Source: a bacterium
GTDB lineage: Bacteria; Caldisericota; Caldisericia; B22-G15
DNA: 6,994 nucleotides
Reading direction: 5' to 3'
Assembly (NCBI GenBank): GCA_012517755.1
Contig: JAAYUH010000054.1
Location: 1 to 6,994, forward strand
A program made the position numbers and the translations under genes. The notes under the pieces are model-generated. The model worked only from the letters and a program-made list of their open reading frames with translations, did not search any database and had not been told where the DNA came from. Below are positions 1 to 6,568 of the stretch, piece after piece (the first letter of the stretch is position 1; the number at the start of each line of letters is the position of its first letter).

Positions 1-386
1 CCTTTAGCATTTATGATTGCGTCAAGTCCAACTGTATGAGCATCTGTGCCTAATGTGCATGCAATAATTTTTATCTTTTTATCTAATTTCTCTTCCATAA
101 TTTTTTCAATTTCAAAATAATCTAATTTTTTAGTCTCTTCAACTTTTATTTTTATCTTTGATGTATCAATATATTTATTAAATTTTCCATAAATAATAAA
201 AAAAGTGAATCCATATATATCTTTTTCATATACAATATTTTCATCAACAAGACCCATCTCTCTTACAACTCTCTTGGCAACCTCTCTTGAAAGTGGTAAA
301 GAAAGAGGTATTGTAAAACTCATTTGAATTATTCCATCATCTTTCGTATCTCCATAAGGTTTTACAAATTTTTCTTTCTCGTCCAT
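1..386 (-). CDS. kamE: Lysine 5,6-aminomutase beta subunit (N-terminal part, runs off window)
   Basis: This is the small, cobalamin-binding subunit of the adenosylcobalamin- and PLP-dependent enzyme that converts L-beta-lysine to 3,5-diaminohexanoate (or D-lysine to 2,5-diaminohexanoate). I translated 128 complete codons from the ATG at 386-384. The protein opens MDEKEKFVKPYGDTKDDG, as KamE proteins do. The base-off/His-on B12 motif DxHxxG is visible as DAHTVG: D115, H117 (cobalt ligand) and G120. K128, the last full codon, lies 11 residues after the histidine. That matches the His133/Lys144 spacing of the Clostridium sticklandii enzyme, where the lysine forms the internal aldimine with PLP. 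The Rossmann-like B12 domain should follow beyond position 1. The gene starts 12 bp after the kamD stop and has a strong ribosome binding site. The two subunits form one enzyme, so the pairing is expected. The identification is very secure; only the truncation by the window edge limits it. Confidence 0.95.
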   Translation of the reverse strand, partial: MDEKEKFVKPYGDTKDDGIIQMSFTIPLSLPLSREVAKRVVREMGLVDENIVYEKDIYGFTFFIIYGKFNKYIDTSKIKIKVEETKKLDYFEIEKIMEEKLDKKIKIIACTLGTDAHTVGLDAIINAK

Positions 387-390
387 AATT

Positions 391-399
391 ACTCCTTTT
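391..399 (-). promoter_or_regulatory. Ribosome binding site of kamE
   Basis: On the minus strand the sequence reads AAAAGGAGT, with GGAG at 395-392, about five bases before the kamE ATG at 386. It overlaps the kamD stop codon (401-399), which fits translational coupling of the two subunits. It fixes the kamE start. Confidence 0.85.
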
Positions 400-1943
400 C
401 AAATTAAATCATTTAATTCTAAATAATCATCATCTTTTTTTATCACTCCATCATATCCTCTCCCCTCTTTTTTTAATCTTTTAGTATCTGAGAAATATCC
501 CTCTTCTAAAGCCTTAAAAATTCCGATTGAAGATATCTCTTCAAGTTTTTCAACAGCCTTATCAAAAACCTCAATAGCCCTTTTTCTTATTATTCCATCA
601 TCTTTAATATAAAATTCATTTGAAATAGATTTTAAATTATTTTTTATATATTGTGCATTTTCTATTGATAGGTATCTATCTTGGACAAAAGGAGTGTGAA
701 GTGCCTCTGTTAACATTCCAAGAAGTTGAATCTCTTGTTCTGTAAGAATAGAAACTATGTTGAAAAGTGTATCCATAACATGTGAAAGAAATATGTTTCC
801 AGTTTTATATCTTGTTGGGGGCATATATTTTATTGGTGAGTTTGGAAATAGTTCTCTAACAAGTTGTGCTTGAGATATCTCATATAAAAACCCATCTGTT
901 AAATTTGGATCTAATTCAAATGCATGACCAAGACCAATTTCATCTTCATTCATTCCAGATTTTTTAGCAAGTTGTTCATTAATTATTTGAGATACAATAA
1001 CAGTATAATAAAACTCTTTTGAATCAACAGTTTTTATTAAATTATCTTCACCTGTTACTATTGGAATACCACCAATATGAAGGATAAATCTTGAAAACTT
1101 CTGATCAATCATTGTTCTTAAAGGATTTATATTTCTAAAAATAATTCCATAAAGTGCATCATTTACCATCAAATCCAATCTTTCAATTGCAGCAAGAGCA
1201 GATATCTCTGGCATACACAATCCTGATGAATAATTCACAAGCTTTACATATTTTTTTATATCTTTGCTTACTTCATCAAGTATCCCTCTAATAAACTTAA
1301 AATTTTCTTGAGTTGCGTAGGTTCCACCATAACCTTCTGTGGTTAAACCATATGGAACATAATCAAGAAGAGATTGAGCAGTACTTCTTATAATTGCAAT
1401 CATATCAGCACCAATATATGCAGCAGATTTAACCTGTTTTGCATCTTCATAAATATTCCCAGTTGCGACAATTACATAAAGATATGGTTTATCTCCAAAA
1501 GGATATTCTGAAATTAAATTTTCTCTTTCTCTTTTTTTATCAATAATTTTTGAAACTCCATCTTTTATTAAATCTTTTGCTACAATTTTTATTTTTTCTT
1601 TATCACTAAATTCAATTTTTGTTATGTCAATTTTATCATCATCAATGTCTTCTATTAGTTTTTGTATAGAATTAACATTTAATTTTATCAACGCATTTGA
1701 TAACAAAAAAATTATACCTTTTGATAGAGAATCCTTTTCTTGAATTTTATCTATAACTGAATTTACATATGGAACTCCTTTTGAATTAATTCCATTAATA
1801 CCAAGAATCCTTAAAATTGCTCTTTCAATGGATTTTGTTGTATAAGATTTTATTTCATCAAAAATGTCATTAGCAATTTTTTCTCCTAAACTTTTTGCAT
1901 AGGTTATTCTTTTTTCATCAAGATTTAACACACCTTTTTTCAT
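399..1943 (-). CDS. kamD: Lysine 5,6-aminomutase alpha subunit
   Basis: This is the large PLP-binding TIM-barrel subunit of lysine 5,6-aminomutase, which migrates the epsilon-amino group of L-beta-lysine to C5 together with KamE. From the chosen start it is 514 residues, almost the length of the C. sticklandii alpha subunit (about 516). Family blocks are easy to see: IIRSTAQSLLDYVPYG (185-199, with R186 at the PLP/substrate region), TTEGYGGTYATQENF (201-215), NYSSGLCMPEISA (237-249), NDALYGIIFR (261-270), TGEDN (297-301) and GLGHAFELDP (337-346). I start at the ATG at 1943, not at an in-frame ATG 12 codons upstream. The later start gives MKKGVLNLDEKRI, matches the family N-terminus, sits six bases after AAGGGG, and avoids overlap with kamB. 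It lies 1 bp after the kamB stop and ends TGA 12 bp before kamE. Confidence 0.96.
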   Translation of the reverse strand: MKKGVLNLDEKRITYAKSLGEKIANDIFDEIKSYTTKSIERAILRILGINGINSKGVPYVNSVIDKIQEKDSLSKGIIFLLSNALIKLNVNSIQKLIEDIDDDKIDITKIEFSDKEKIKIVAKDLIKDGVSKIIDKKRERENLISEYPFGDKPYLYVIVATGNIYEDAKQVKSAAYIGADMIAIIRSTAQSLLDYVPYGLTTEGYGGTYATQENFKFIRGILDEVSKDIKKYVKLVNYSSGLCMPEISALAAIERLDLMVNDALYGIIFRNINPLRTMIDQKFSRFILHIGGIPIVTGEDNLIKTVDSKEFYYTVIVSQIINEQLAKKSGMNEDEIGLGHAFELDPNLTDGFLYEISQAQLVRELFPNSPIKYMPPTRYKTGNIFLSHVMDTLFNIVSILTEQEIQLLGMLTEALHTPFVQDRYLSIENAQYIKNNLKSISNEFYIKDDGIIRKRAIEVFDKAVEKLEEISSIGIFKALEEGYFSDTKRLKKEGRGYDGVIKKDDDYLELNDLI

Positions 1944-1944
1944 A

Positions 1945-2931
1945 TCAATCCCCTTGTTTTTCCATAACATTAAAAACATTTAAAGGTTTTAAAGTTTCTT
2001 TTAATTTTTTAAACAAATTTTTACCCTCATTTTCTTCAAAAAAACCATTCTGGTCAAAAGTTGAAAAAGAGATTCCTAATAATTTTACCTCTTTTAGAGT
2101 AAAAAAAGTAAAACCCGAATTTATCAATTTCTTATAATCATCCTTACTTAAAAAAATTTTTGTTGGATGTTCAACAATAATATTTTTATTTTTTTTATCC
2201 TCCAAAGATTCATAAACTTCAGATGTTAATGCTCCTTTAATAAATAGATAATCAAAATCTGTATCAAAAATTGTATCACTTTCAATTAAATTATGGTCCT
2301 TAATGATAAGATATTTTTTTTCTGGATAATTTCTCAAAATTATCTCTTCTAACCTCTCATCTATTTTTTTTATTGTGAATATATCTTTATAGTAAATTGT
2401 TTCTTCAATTATTTCATCTATACTTTCGCCAATATTTAATCCAGTCTGAAGAATTACTCCATCTGAAAAGTAGGTTCCAATTTTTCTATCAATTGCTCCA
2501 TCTATTAAAATTAAATCAATATCATAATTTTTTGCCTCATCTAAAATTGTTTTTAAATCATTTAGTATAATTGGACCAGAAACTTCAACATAACCATCTT
2601 CAATCAATTTAATTAAATATAGTTCACCAAGAGGTGTAAAAATATCAAATTTTTTTATTATTTTATAATTAATATCAATTTTATCCAAAGAGCTCTTTGA
2701 TGTAACTATCAGATTTCCTTTGTATCCTTTTATCAATGGCTTTTCAAAATAATAAAGAGAGTCAAATTTTTCTCCATCAAGACCAATTGAAGTGATTAAA
2801 ATTTTAAGTTCTCTTTTCTTTGCTTCTTCTATCAATTTTATTAAGGTTGTTGTTTTTCCACAATTTTTACTTAAGCCAAAAATTGAAAGAATTTTTATTT
2901 TATTGTTTATGATGTTTGGTATTATTTCCAT
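1945..2931 (-). CDS. kamB: KamB-like P-loop protein, probable lysine 5,6-aminomutase reactivase component
   Basis: This 328-residue P-loop NTPase-like protein lies in the usual kamB position, between kamA and kamD. KamB proteins are thought to act with the MutS-like ATPase KamC to reactivate lysine 5,6-aminomutase by exchanging damaged cobalamin. What the sequence shows is a beta-strand and phosphate-binding loop, ILSIFGLSKNCGKTTT (14-29), resembling the deviant KNxGKTT loops of SIMIBI-type proteins. A hydrophobic strand ending in an acid, LILIDGA (140-146), could be a Walker B equivalent. There is no signal peptide or membrane segment, so it is cytosolic. The assignment rests mainly on the P-loop form and on position; the reactivase role is family knowledge, not visible chemistry. 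The start at 2931 overlaps the kamA end by 32 bp and has only a weak purine-rich leader (AAAAGAAGAA). No kamC follows: kamD begins 1 bp after this stop. Confidence 0.72.
   Translation of the reverse strand: MEIIPNIINNKIKILSIFGLSKNCGKTTTLIKLIEEAKKRELKILITSIGLDGEKFDSLYYFEKPLIKGYKGNLIVTSKSSLDKIDINYKIIKKFDIFTPLGELYLIKLIEDGYVEVSGPIILNDLKTILDEAKNYDIDLILIDGAIDRKIGTYFSDGVILQTGLNIGESIDEIIEETIYYKDIFTIKKIDERLEEIILRNYPEKKYLIIKDHNLIESDTIFDTDFDYLFIKGALTSEVYESLEDKKNKNIIVEHPTKIFLSKDDYKKLINSGFTFFTLKEVKLLGISFSTFDQNGFFEENEGKNLFKKLKETLKPLNVFNVMEKQGD
1950..1955 (-). promoter_or_regulatory. Ribosome binding site of kamD
   Basis: The minus strand reads CAAGGGGATTGATATG. AAGGGG at 1955-1950 lies six bases before the ATG at 1943. 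The site is inside the last codons of kamB, so kamD translation is probably coupled to kamB. It decides the start in favour of 1943 over the upstream in-frame ATG at 1979. Confidence 0.75.
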
Positions 2932-4180
2932 TTCTTCTTTTAATTCTTTGAGATTCAGTTGGTTCTATTAGTAATCTCTTTCCTGAAAGCATAGAAGCAG
3001 GGCCATCTTTACTTTCAAGATATGGTTCTTTATCACATAAATCACAATTTTTAGGACAATATGAGATTTTATCAATTGGTTCAGTATAGGAAAAGATACC
3101 ACCTTCATAATTTCTTAAAATAACTTTTCTATCTGACATTGATATCAAATAATCTGGAAAAACAGGTATTTTCCCACCTCCAAGAGTATCAATTATATAT
3201 GTTGGGATTTTAAAACCTGATATATGCCCTCTTAAATTTTCAATTATTTCGATTCCCTTTCCGACTGAAGTTCTGAAATGAGAAATACCTTGAGATAAAT
3301 CACATTGATATAAATAATATGGTCTTACTCTTATTTTTACAAGTTCATTTACAAGTTTTTTCTGAATAATCGGACAATCATTAATTCCTTTTAATAAAAC
3401 AGATTGATTTCCAACAGGTATACCAGCATCAACAAGTTTTAAAATAGCTTTTTTACTTTCATCAGTTATCTCTTTATAATGATTAAATTGTGTATTTAAC
3501 CAAATTGGATGATATTTTTTCAACATTTCAACAAGGTTATCTGTTATTCTCATTGGTAAAGTGGATGGTGCTCTTGTCCCAATTCTTATAACATCTATAT
3601 GGGGAATTTTTCTGAGTTCTTTTATTATCAATTCAAGTATATTATCGCTAACTAAAAGAGCATCACCACCTGAAAGTAAAACATCATTTATCTCAGTATG
3701 TTCTCTTATATAGTCGATTCCTGCCATTAATTCCTCTTTTGTTCTTGTTTTATCTCTTTCTCCCGCTAATCTTCTTCTTGTACAATGTCTACAGTACATA
3801 CCACATTGATCAGTTATTAAAAAAAGAACTCTATCTGGATATCTATGTGTTAAACCTTTTACAGGGGAATCAACTTCTTCAAATAAAGGATCAAATATGT
3901 CTTCTTCTTTTATTTCAAGTTCTTTAATAGTTGGTATTGCTTGTCTTCTTATTGGATCATCTGGATCATCTTTATCAATGAGTGTTATCCAATATGGTGT
4001 TATTGCCATTCTCAATTTTCCTAAAGAGCTCTTAACACCTTCGTCTTCAATTGGCGTAAGATTAATAACTTTTTTAAGAGTATCAAGGTCCATTATTCTG
4101 TTTCTTAATTGCCATTTCCAATCGTTCCATTCATCTTCTTCTACATCTTTCCAAAGTTCTATCTCTCTATAATCCCTCAT
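2900..4180 (-). CDS. kamA: L-lysine 2,3-aminomutase (radical SAM, PLP)
   Basis: KamA catalyses the first step of lysine fermentation, L-lysine to L-beta-lysine, using a [4Fe-4S] cluster, S-adenosylmethionine and PLP. The protein is 426 residues (C. subterminale enzyme about 416). The radical SAM motif CxxxCxxC is C126-GMY-C130-RH-C133, followed by TRRR. LLSGGDALL (168-176) is the usual GGD/SAM block. Lysine-binding acids are D294 (in YLYQCDLSQG) and D331. PLP-binding K337 lies in DTLGGGKIPVFP. C269 together with C375, C379 and C382 fits the family's intersubunit zinc site. The acids plus the lysine-fermentation context favour lysine over glutamate 2,3-aminomutase or the EF-P-modifying EpmB. 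The ATG overlaps the kdd stop as ATGA and follows a near-perfect GGAGGTGA site. The Gly loop before K337 looks one residue shorter than in C. subterminale, and the tail after about residue 408 is basic and lineage-specific. Confidence 0.96.
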   Translation of the reverse strand: MRDYREIELWKDVEEDEWNDWKWQLRNRIMDLDTLKKVINLTPIEDEGVKSSLGKLRMAITPYWITLIDKDDPDDPIRRQAIPTIKELEIKEEDIFDPLFEEVDSPVKGLTHRYPDRVLFLITDQCGMYCRHCTRRRLAGERDKTRTKEELMAGIDYIREHTEINDVLLSGGDALLVSDNILELIIKELRKIPHIDVIRIGTRAPSTLPMRITDNLVEMLKKYHPIWLNTQFNHYKEITDESKKAILKLVDAGIPVGNQSVLLKGINDCPIIQKKLVNELVKIRVRPYYLYQCDLSQGISHFRTSVGKGIEIIENLRGHISGFKIPTYIIDTLGGGKIPVFPDYLISMSDRKVILRNYEGGIFSYTEPIDKISYCPKNCDLCDKEPYLESKDGPASMLSGKRLLIEPTESQRIKRRNGNNTKHHKQ

Positions 4181-5223
4181 CTCTCACCTCCATAATATTC
4201 TTCAAAAATATCTCTTAATTTATTTGATTCTCTTAATAAATTTAAGGTATATTCTGCATGGTTTTTCGCATAGCCATTTCCAATTATCATATCAACATCT
4301 TTACCAACTCCTTCTGCTCCAAGTGCAGCTTTTGTAAATGATGTAGCCATACTAAAAAAATATACAATGCCTCTATCTTTACATGTTATAATGGAAGCAA
4401 TTTCTGTATCAGAAACATTTACACAGTTAATGACAACATCTGATAATTTTCCATCTGTTAATTTCTCAATTTCTTTTAAAACAGATATAGGATCTTGTGC
4501 GTTTCCTATAAATAGATAATCATAAAATCCAAGTTTTTTAATTCTTTCATAAGATTTCTCAGAGTGTGCCATTGCTATGACTTTACCTTTTGGTCCTACC
4601 CTTTTTTTACTTTCATAACAACATAAAAGACCTGATTTACCACCTGCCCCAATGATAAAGACATAATCATTTGGTTTAACAATTCTTGCAACCTGAATTG
4701 GTGCACCTGCTACATCAAGAATTGATAATGAAGTTCTTAAATTTATATCATCAGGTAATTTAACAAAAACTCCACTTTCAAAAAGAACTGCTTTTCCATC
4801 TATCTCAACTTGATCTCTATCTAAATATATTTCTTTGATTTTGTTTATTTTCAAGGGTGTCAAGGAGAGCGAAACAAGAGAAGCAATTATATCTCCTTCT
4901 TTTATTTCGATCTTGTCTTTTAAATCATCACCAATTTTTTCCACAATACCAACAAGCATTCCACCTGAACCAGTTATAGGATTTTGCATTTTCCCTCTAT
5001 CATTAACAATTTTTAAAATTATTTCTCCTATCTTTTTTGTATCTTTATTCGCTTCATTTTCAATTTGAGTAAATGATGAAGAGTCAATATTCAAGAACAT
5101 AACATCAATAAGTATTTCATTCGAATATAGTTTTGAAAAATCATTATCGAGTTTTAAAGCTGGTTGTGGTAAATACCCCTTTGGTTCAATTACCCTATGA
5201 GTACCATATTTATCACCCTTCAT
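4177..5223 (-). CDS. kdd: L-erythro-3,5-diaminohexanoate dehydrogenase
   Basis: Kdd is the third enzyme of the pathway. It performs NAD(P)-dependent oxidative deamination of 3,5-diaminohexanoate to 5-amino-3-oxohexanoate. The protein has 348 residues, the expected size. The N-terminus MKGDKYGTHRVIEPKGYLPQ is characteristic of Kdd. Residues about 84-96 (TGSGGMLVGIVEK) belong to the substrate-side, MDR-like fold. The Rossmann nucleotide loop is VFIIGAGGKSG (188-198), followed by GPKGKVIAMAHSEKS (210-224). The C-terminal half carries SDVVINCVNVSDTE (261-274) and GNGYAKNHAEYTLNLLRE (315-332), which I recognise as Kdd-like blocks. The gene sits directly before kamA (4-bp ATGA overlap) and directly after the regulator (also ATGA). 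The next-step enzyme Kce, often a neighbour, is not seen here. No frameshift or missing motif is evident. Confidence 0.93.
   Translation of the reverse strand: MKGDKYGTHRVIEPKGYLPQPALKLDNDFSKLYSNEILIDVMFLNIDSSSFTQIENEANKDTKKIGEIILKIVNDRGKMQNPITGSGGMLVGIVEKIGDDLKDKIEIKEGDIIASLVSLSLTPLKINKIKEIYLDRDQVEIDGKAVLFESGVFVKLPDDINLRTSLSILDVAGAPIQVARIVKPNDYVFIIGAGGKSGLLCCYESKKRVGPKGKVIAMAHSEKSYERIKKLGFYDYLFIGNAQDPISVLKEIEKLTDGKLSDVVINCVNVSDTEIASIITCKDRGIVYFFSMATSFTKAALGAEGVGKDVDMIIGNGYAKNHAEYTLNLLRESNKLRDIFEEYYGGER
4184..4191 (-). promoter_or_regulatory. Strong ribosome binding site of kamA
   Basis: GGAGGTGA on the minus strand is a full match to the anti-Shine-Dalgarno core. Its GGAGG ends six bases before the ATG at 4180. 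It lies in the last codons of kdd, so kamA can be loaded both by coupling (ATGA overlap) and independently. It is the strongest such site in the window, suggesting high KamA output. Confidence 0.88.
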
Positions 5224-6515
5224 TTTTTAACTCTCCTTTCTTCTATTCCGTACTTTTTGATTTTATATTGAAGTGTTTGTCTTGGAATTTTTAAAATTTT
5301 TCCTGCTTTTGAGATGTTAAAATTAGTAAGATATAAAGTTTCTTTTATTATCTTTTTTTCAAATTCAGAAGTTTCTTTGGAAAGATCGAATTCTTTAAAA
5401 TATATTGAATTTGGAAGATCATTAGTTGTTATTTTTGAATTTTTACTATTTAAATATGAGTATTCAATAATATAAAATAACTCTCTTACATTTCCTGGAA
5501 ATGTATAAGATAGAAGAAAATCTTTAAAATTTTCATCATAACTTTTATTTAGATTATACTTTTTTTCAAGTTCTTCAAGATAATAATTCAATAGAAGAAC
5601 AATATCTTCTTTTCTCTCTCTCAATGGATTTATCATAACTTCAATTTTTGAAATCAAAAAAAATAACTCTTTTTTTAAATTTCCACTATTTATTGAAAAT
5701 ATTGGCAAATTTTCAATTGATGTTATTAGTCTAAAATTAAATTCATTTGATTCCAAAAAATAGGTTAATTTATCTTGCAACCTCAAAGGCATCTTATCAA
5801 TATTTGCAATGTAAAGAGTTGAACCATCAGAAATTTTAATTAAACTAAAAATTGCCTCTTCAAGAATTGATTCTTCAAAATTATCGCAATCCTGATATAA
5901 AAATTCTTTATTTTTTCTGTCTGAAGTGAAATGAATAATTTCAGCTAAAAGCCTTTTTCCAACTCCACTTTCACCTATTATTAAAATAGGAGTAATAAGA
6001 TTTTTAAATCTCTCTATCTCTTTTATTTTTTTCTTTAGATTTTCATCATTAGTTTTAAAGTCATCCCAATTTCTTTTTAATATTTTGTTCTCTTTTTGTT
6101 CTAAATTTTTACTTTTTAATTCTATAATTTTCTCTGATAATTTCTTTACTTCTGTAATATCTCTTGATAATTCAATTGCACCAATCAATTCACCTCTATA
6201 AAAAAGAGGAAAGGTGTAATTTAAAGTTGTTACTTCTTTCGCTTTATATGTTAAAAAAACTTGAAGTTTATTTAATATCGGCTCTTGTGTTTTTAATACT
6301 TCAAGTAAAGTTGATGTTTCATATGTAAGAGATGGAAATATATCAAGAATATTTTTTCCTATAACCTCGTCCTCATTTAAACCCTCAAGTTTTGAATTTG
6401 CTTTGTTATAAAAAAGAGTTACTCCATCTTTATCAACTATATGAATTCCTATATCAACATAGTTTAATAAAATATCAATTAATGATTCCCATGGAAAATA
6501 TCTAATTTTCTCCAT
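5220..6515 (-). CDS. PAS / degenerate NtrC-type AAA+ / Fis-HTH transcriptional regulator
   Basis: This is a 431-residue regulator, probably sensing a metabolite and controlling this lysine operon. Residues about 14-122 form a PAS domain of the RocR type (YNKANSKLEGLNEDEVIGK; FPSLTYETSTLLEVLK; ELIGAIELSRDIT). Residues 123-170 are a charged, probably coiled-coil linker. An AAA+ domain follows (about 172-368) with Walker A GESGVGK (181-187), LRERKEDI and PGNVREL (340-346). A Fis-type HTH is intact at about 400-420 (NISKAGKILKIPRQTLQYKI). The AAA+ core is damaged: the GAFTGA sigma-54 loop is absent, Walker B LFLDE has become LYIAN (234-238), and the usual FREDLYYRL is LKKELFFLI. It may therefore bind but not hydrolyse nucleotide, as a sigma-54-independent regulator somewhat like TyrR. 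I chose ATG at 6515 over the TTG two codons upstream because a TATAAT box sits 7 bases before the ATG. The stop overlaps kdd (ATGA). There are no transmembrane segments. Confidence 0.88.
   Translation of the reverse strand: MEKIRYFPWESLIDILLNYVDIGIHIVDKDGVTLFYNKANSKLEGLNEDEVIGKNILDIFPSLTYETSTLLEVLKTQEPILNKLQVFLTYKAKEVTTLNYTFPLFYRGELIGAIELSRDITEVKKLSEKIIELKSKNLEQKENKILKRNWDDFKTNDENLKKKIKEIERFKNLITPILIIGESGVGKRLLAEIIHFTSDRKNKEFLYQDCDNFEESILEEAIFSLIKISDGSTLYIANIDKMPLRLQDKLTYFLESNEFNFRLITSIENLPIFSINSGNLKKELFFLISKIEVMINPLRERKEDIVLLLNYYLEELEKKYNLNKSYDENFKDFLLSYTFPGNVRELFYIIEYSYLNSKNSKITTNDLPNSIYFKEFDLSKETSEFEKKIIKETLYLTNFNISKAGKILKIPRQTLQYKIKKYGIEERRVKK
5233..5239 (-). promoter_or_regulatory. Ribosome binding site of kdd
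   Basis: AAAGGAG on the minus strand ends nine bases before the kdd ATG at 5223. It lies within the basic C-terminal codons of the regulator gene (EERRVKK). It supports independent initiation at kdd in addition to coupling through the ATGA overlap. Confidence 0.75.
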
Positions 6516-6522
6516 AGACAAG

Positions 6523-6531
6523 ATTATAACA
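6523..6531 (-). promoter_or_regulatory. Extended -10 promoter for the regulator-kdd-kam operon
   Basis: The minus strand reads TGTTATAAT, a perfect TGn-TATAAT extended -10 element. The expected start of transcription (about seven bases beyond the last T) falls at 6516/6515, right on the regulator ATG. No convincing -35 box lies 16-18 bp upstream, which is tolerated by extended -10 promoters. There is no Shine-Dalgarno sequence between it and the ATG. The setting is very AT-rich, so a chance TATAAT is possible, but the TG and the position favour a real site. Confidence 0.6.
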
Positions 6532-6532
6532 T

Positions 6533-6552
6533 AATTTTAAATTTATAAAATT
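6533..6552. repeat. AT-only inverted repeat AATTTTA-N6-TAAAATT
   Basis: The 7-bp arms (6533-6539 and 6546-6552) are perfect and flank a 6-bp spacer, just upstream of the TATAAT box. Such a repeat is expected by chance fairly often in DNA this AT-rich. It could be a second regulator half-site pair or only an A-tract bend, and it shares two bases with the TTGCT dyad. Confidence 0.25.
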
Positions 6553-6568
6553 GCTTAAAAATCAGCAA
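6551..6568. promoter_or_regulatory. Dyad TTGCT-N8-AGCAA, possible operator or weak terminator
   Basis: This is an 18-bp inverted repeat with perfect 5-bp arms, 6551-6555 and 6564-6568. It is centred about 43-44 bp before the predicted transcription start of the regulator and includes the few G/C bases of this gap. One reading is a binding site for a dimeric Fis-type HTH protein, perhaps the adjacent regulator. The other is a weak hairpin after the aminotransferase gene: the arms can be extended past one mismatch by three A-T pairs, and T runs follow on either strand. The stem is too short to be a confident terminator. Confidence 0.35.

Noticed and set aside
1941..1979. Longer kamD beginning at the ATG at 1979
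   Set aside because: It would overlap kamB by 35 bp and add a 12-residue extension (MFLMLWKNKGID) that the family does not have, while a good AAGGGG site serves the ATG at 1943.
1895..2137. Plus-strand open frame of 80 codons across the kamB/kamD junction
   Set aside because: It is an antisense shadow of two well-supported genes, low in complexity (rich in F, K, S) from reading AT-rich codons backwards, and has no ribosome site or family resemblance.
3739..4172. Two plus-strand open frames opposite kamA
   Set aside because: They lie antisense to the radical SAM and N-terminal regions of KamA and read as Ser/Leu/Phe-rich nonsense typical of shadow frames.
4835..5068. Plus-strand open frame opposite kdd, hydrophobic enough to look like a small membrane protein
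   Set aside because: The hydrophobicity comes from the antisense of charged AAA/GAA codons. It lies entirely within kdd and has no start context.
6513..6521. TTG start for the regulator at 6521
   Set aside because: It is a weaker codon with no ribosome site, and it lies only two bases after the predicted -10 box, upstream of the expected RNA start.
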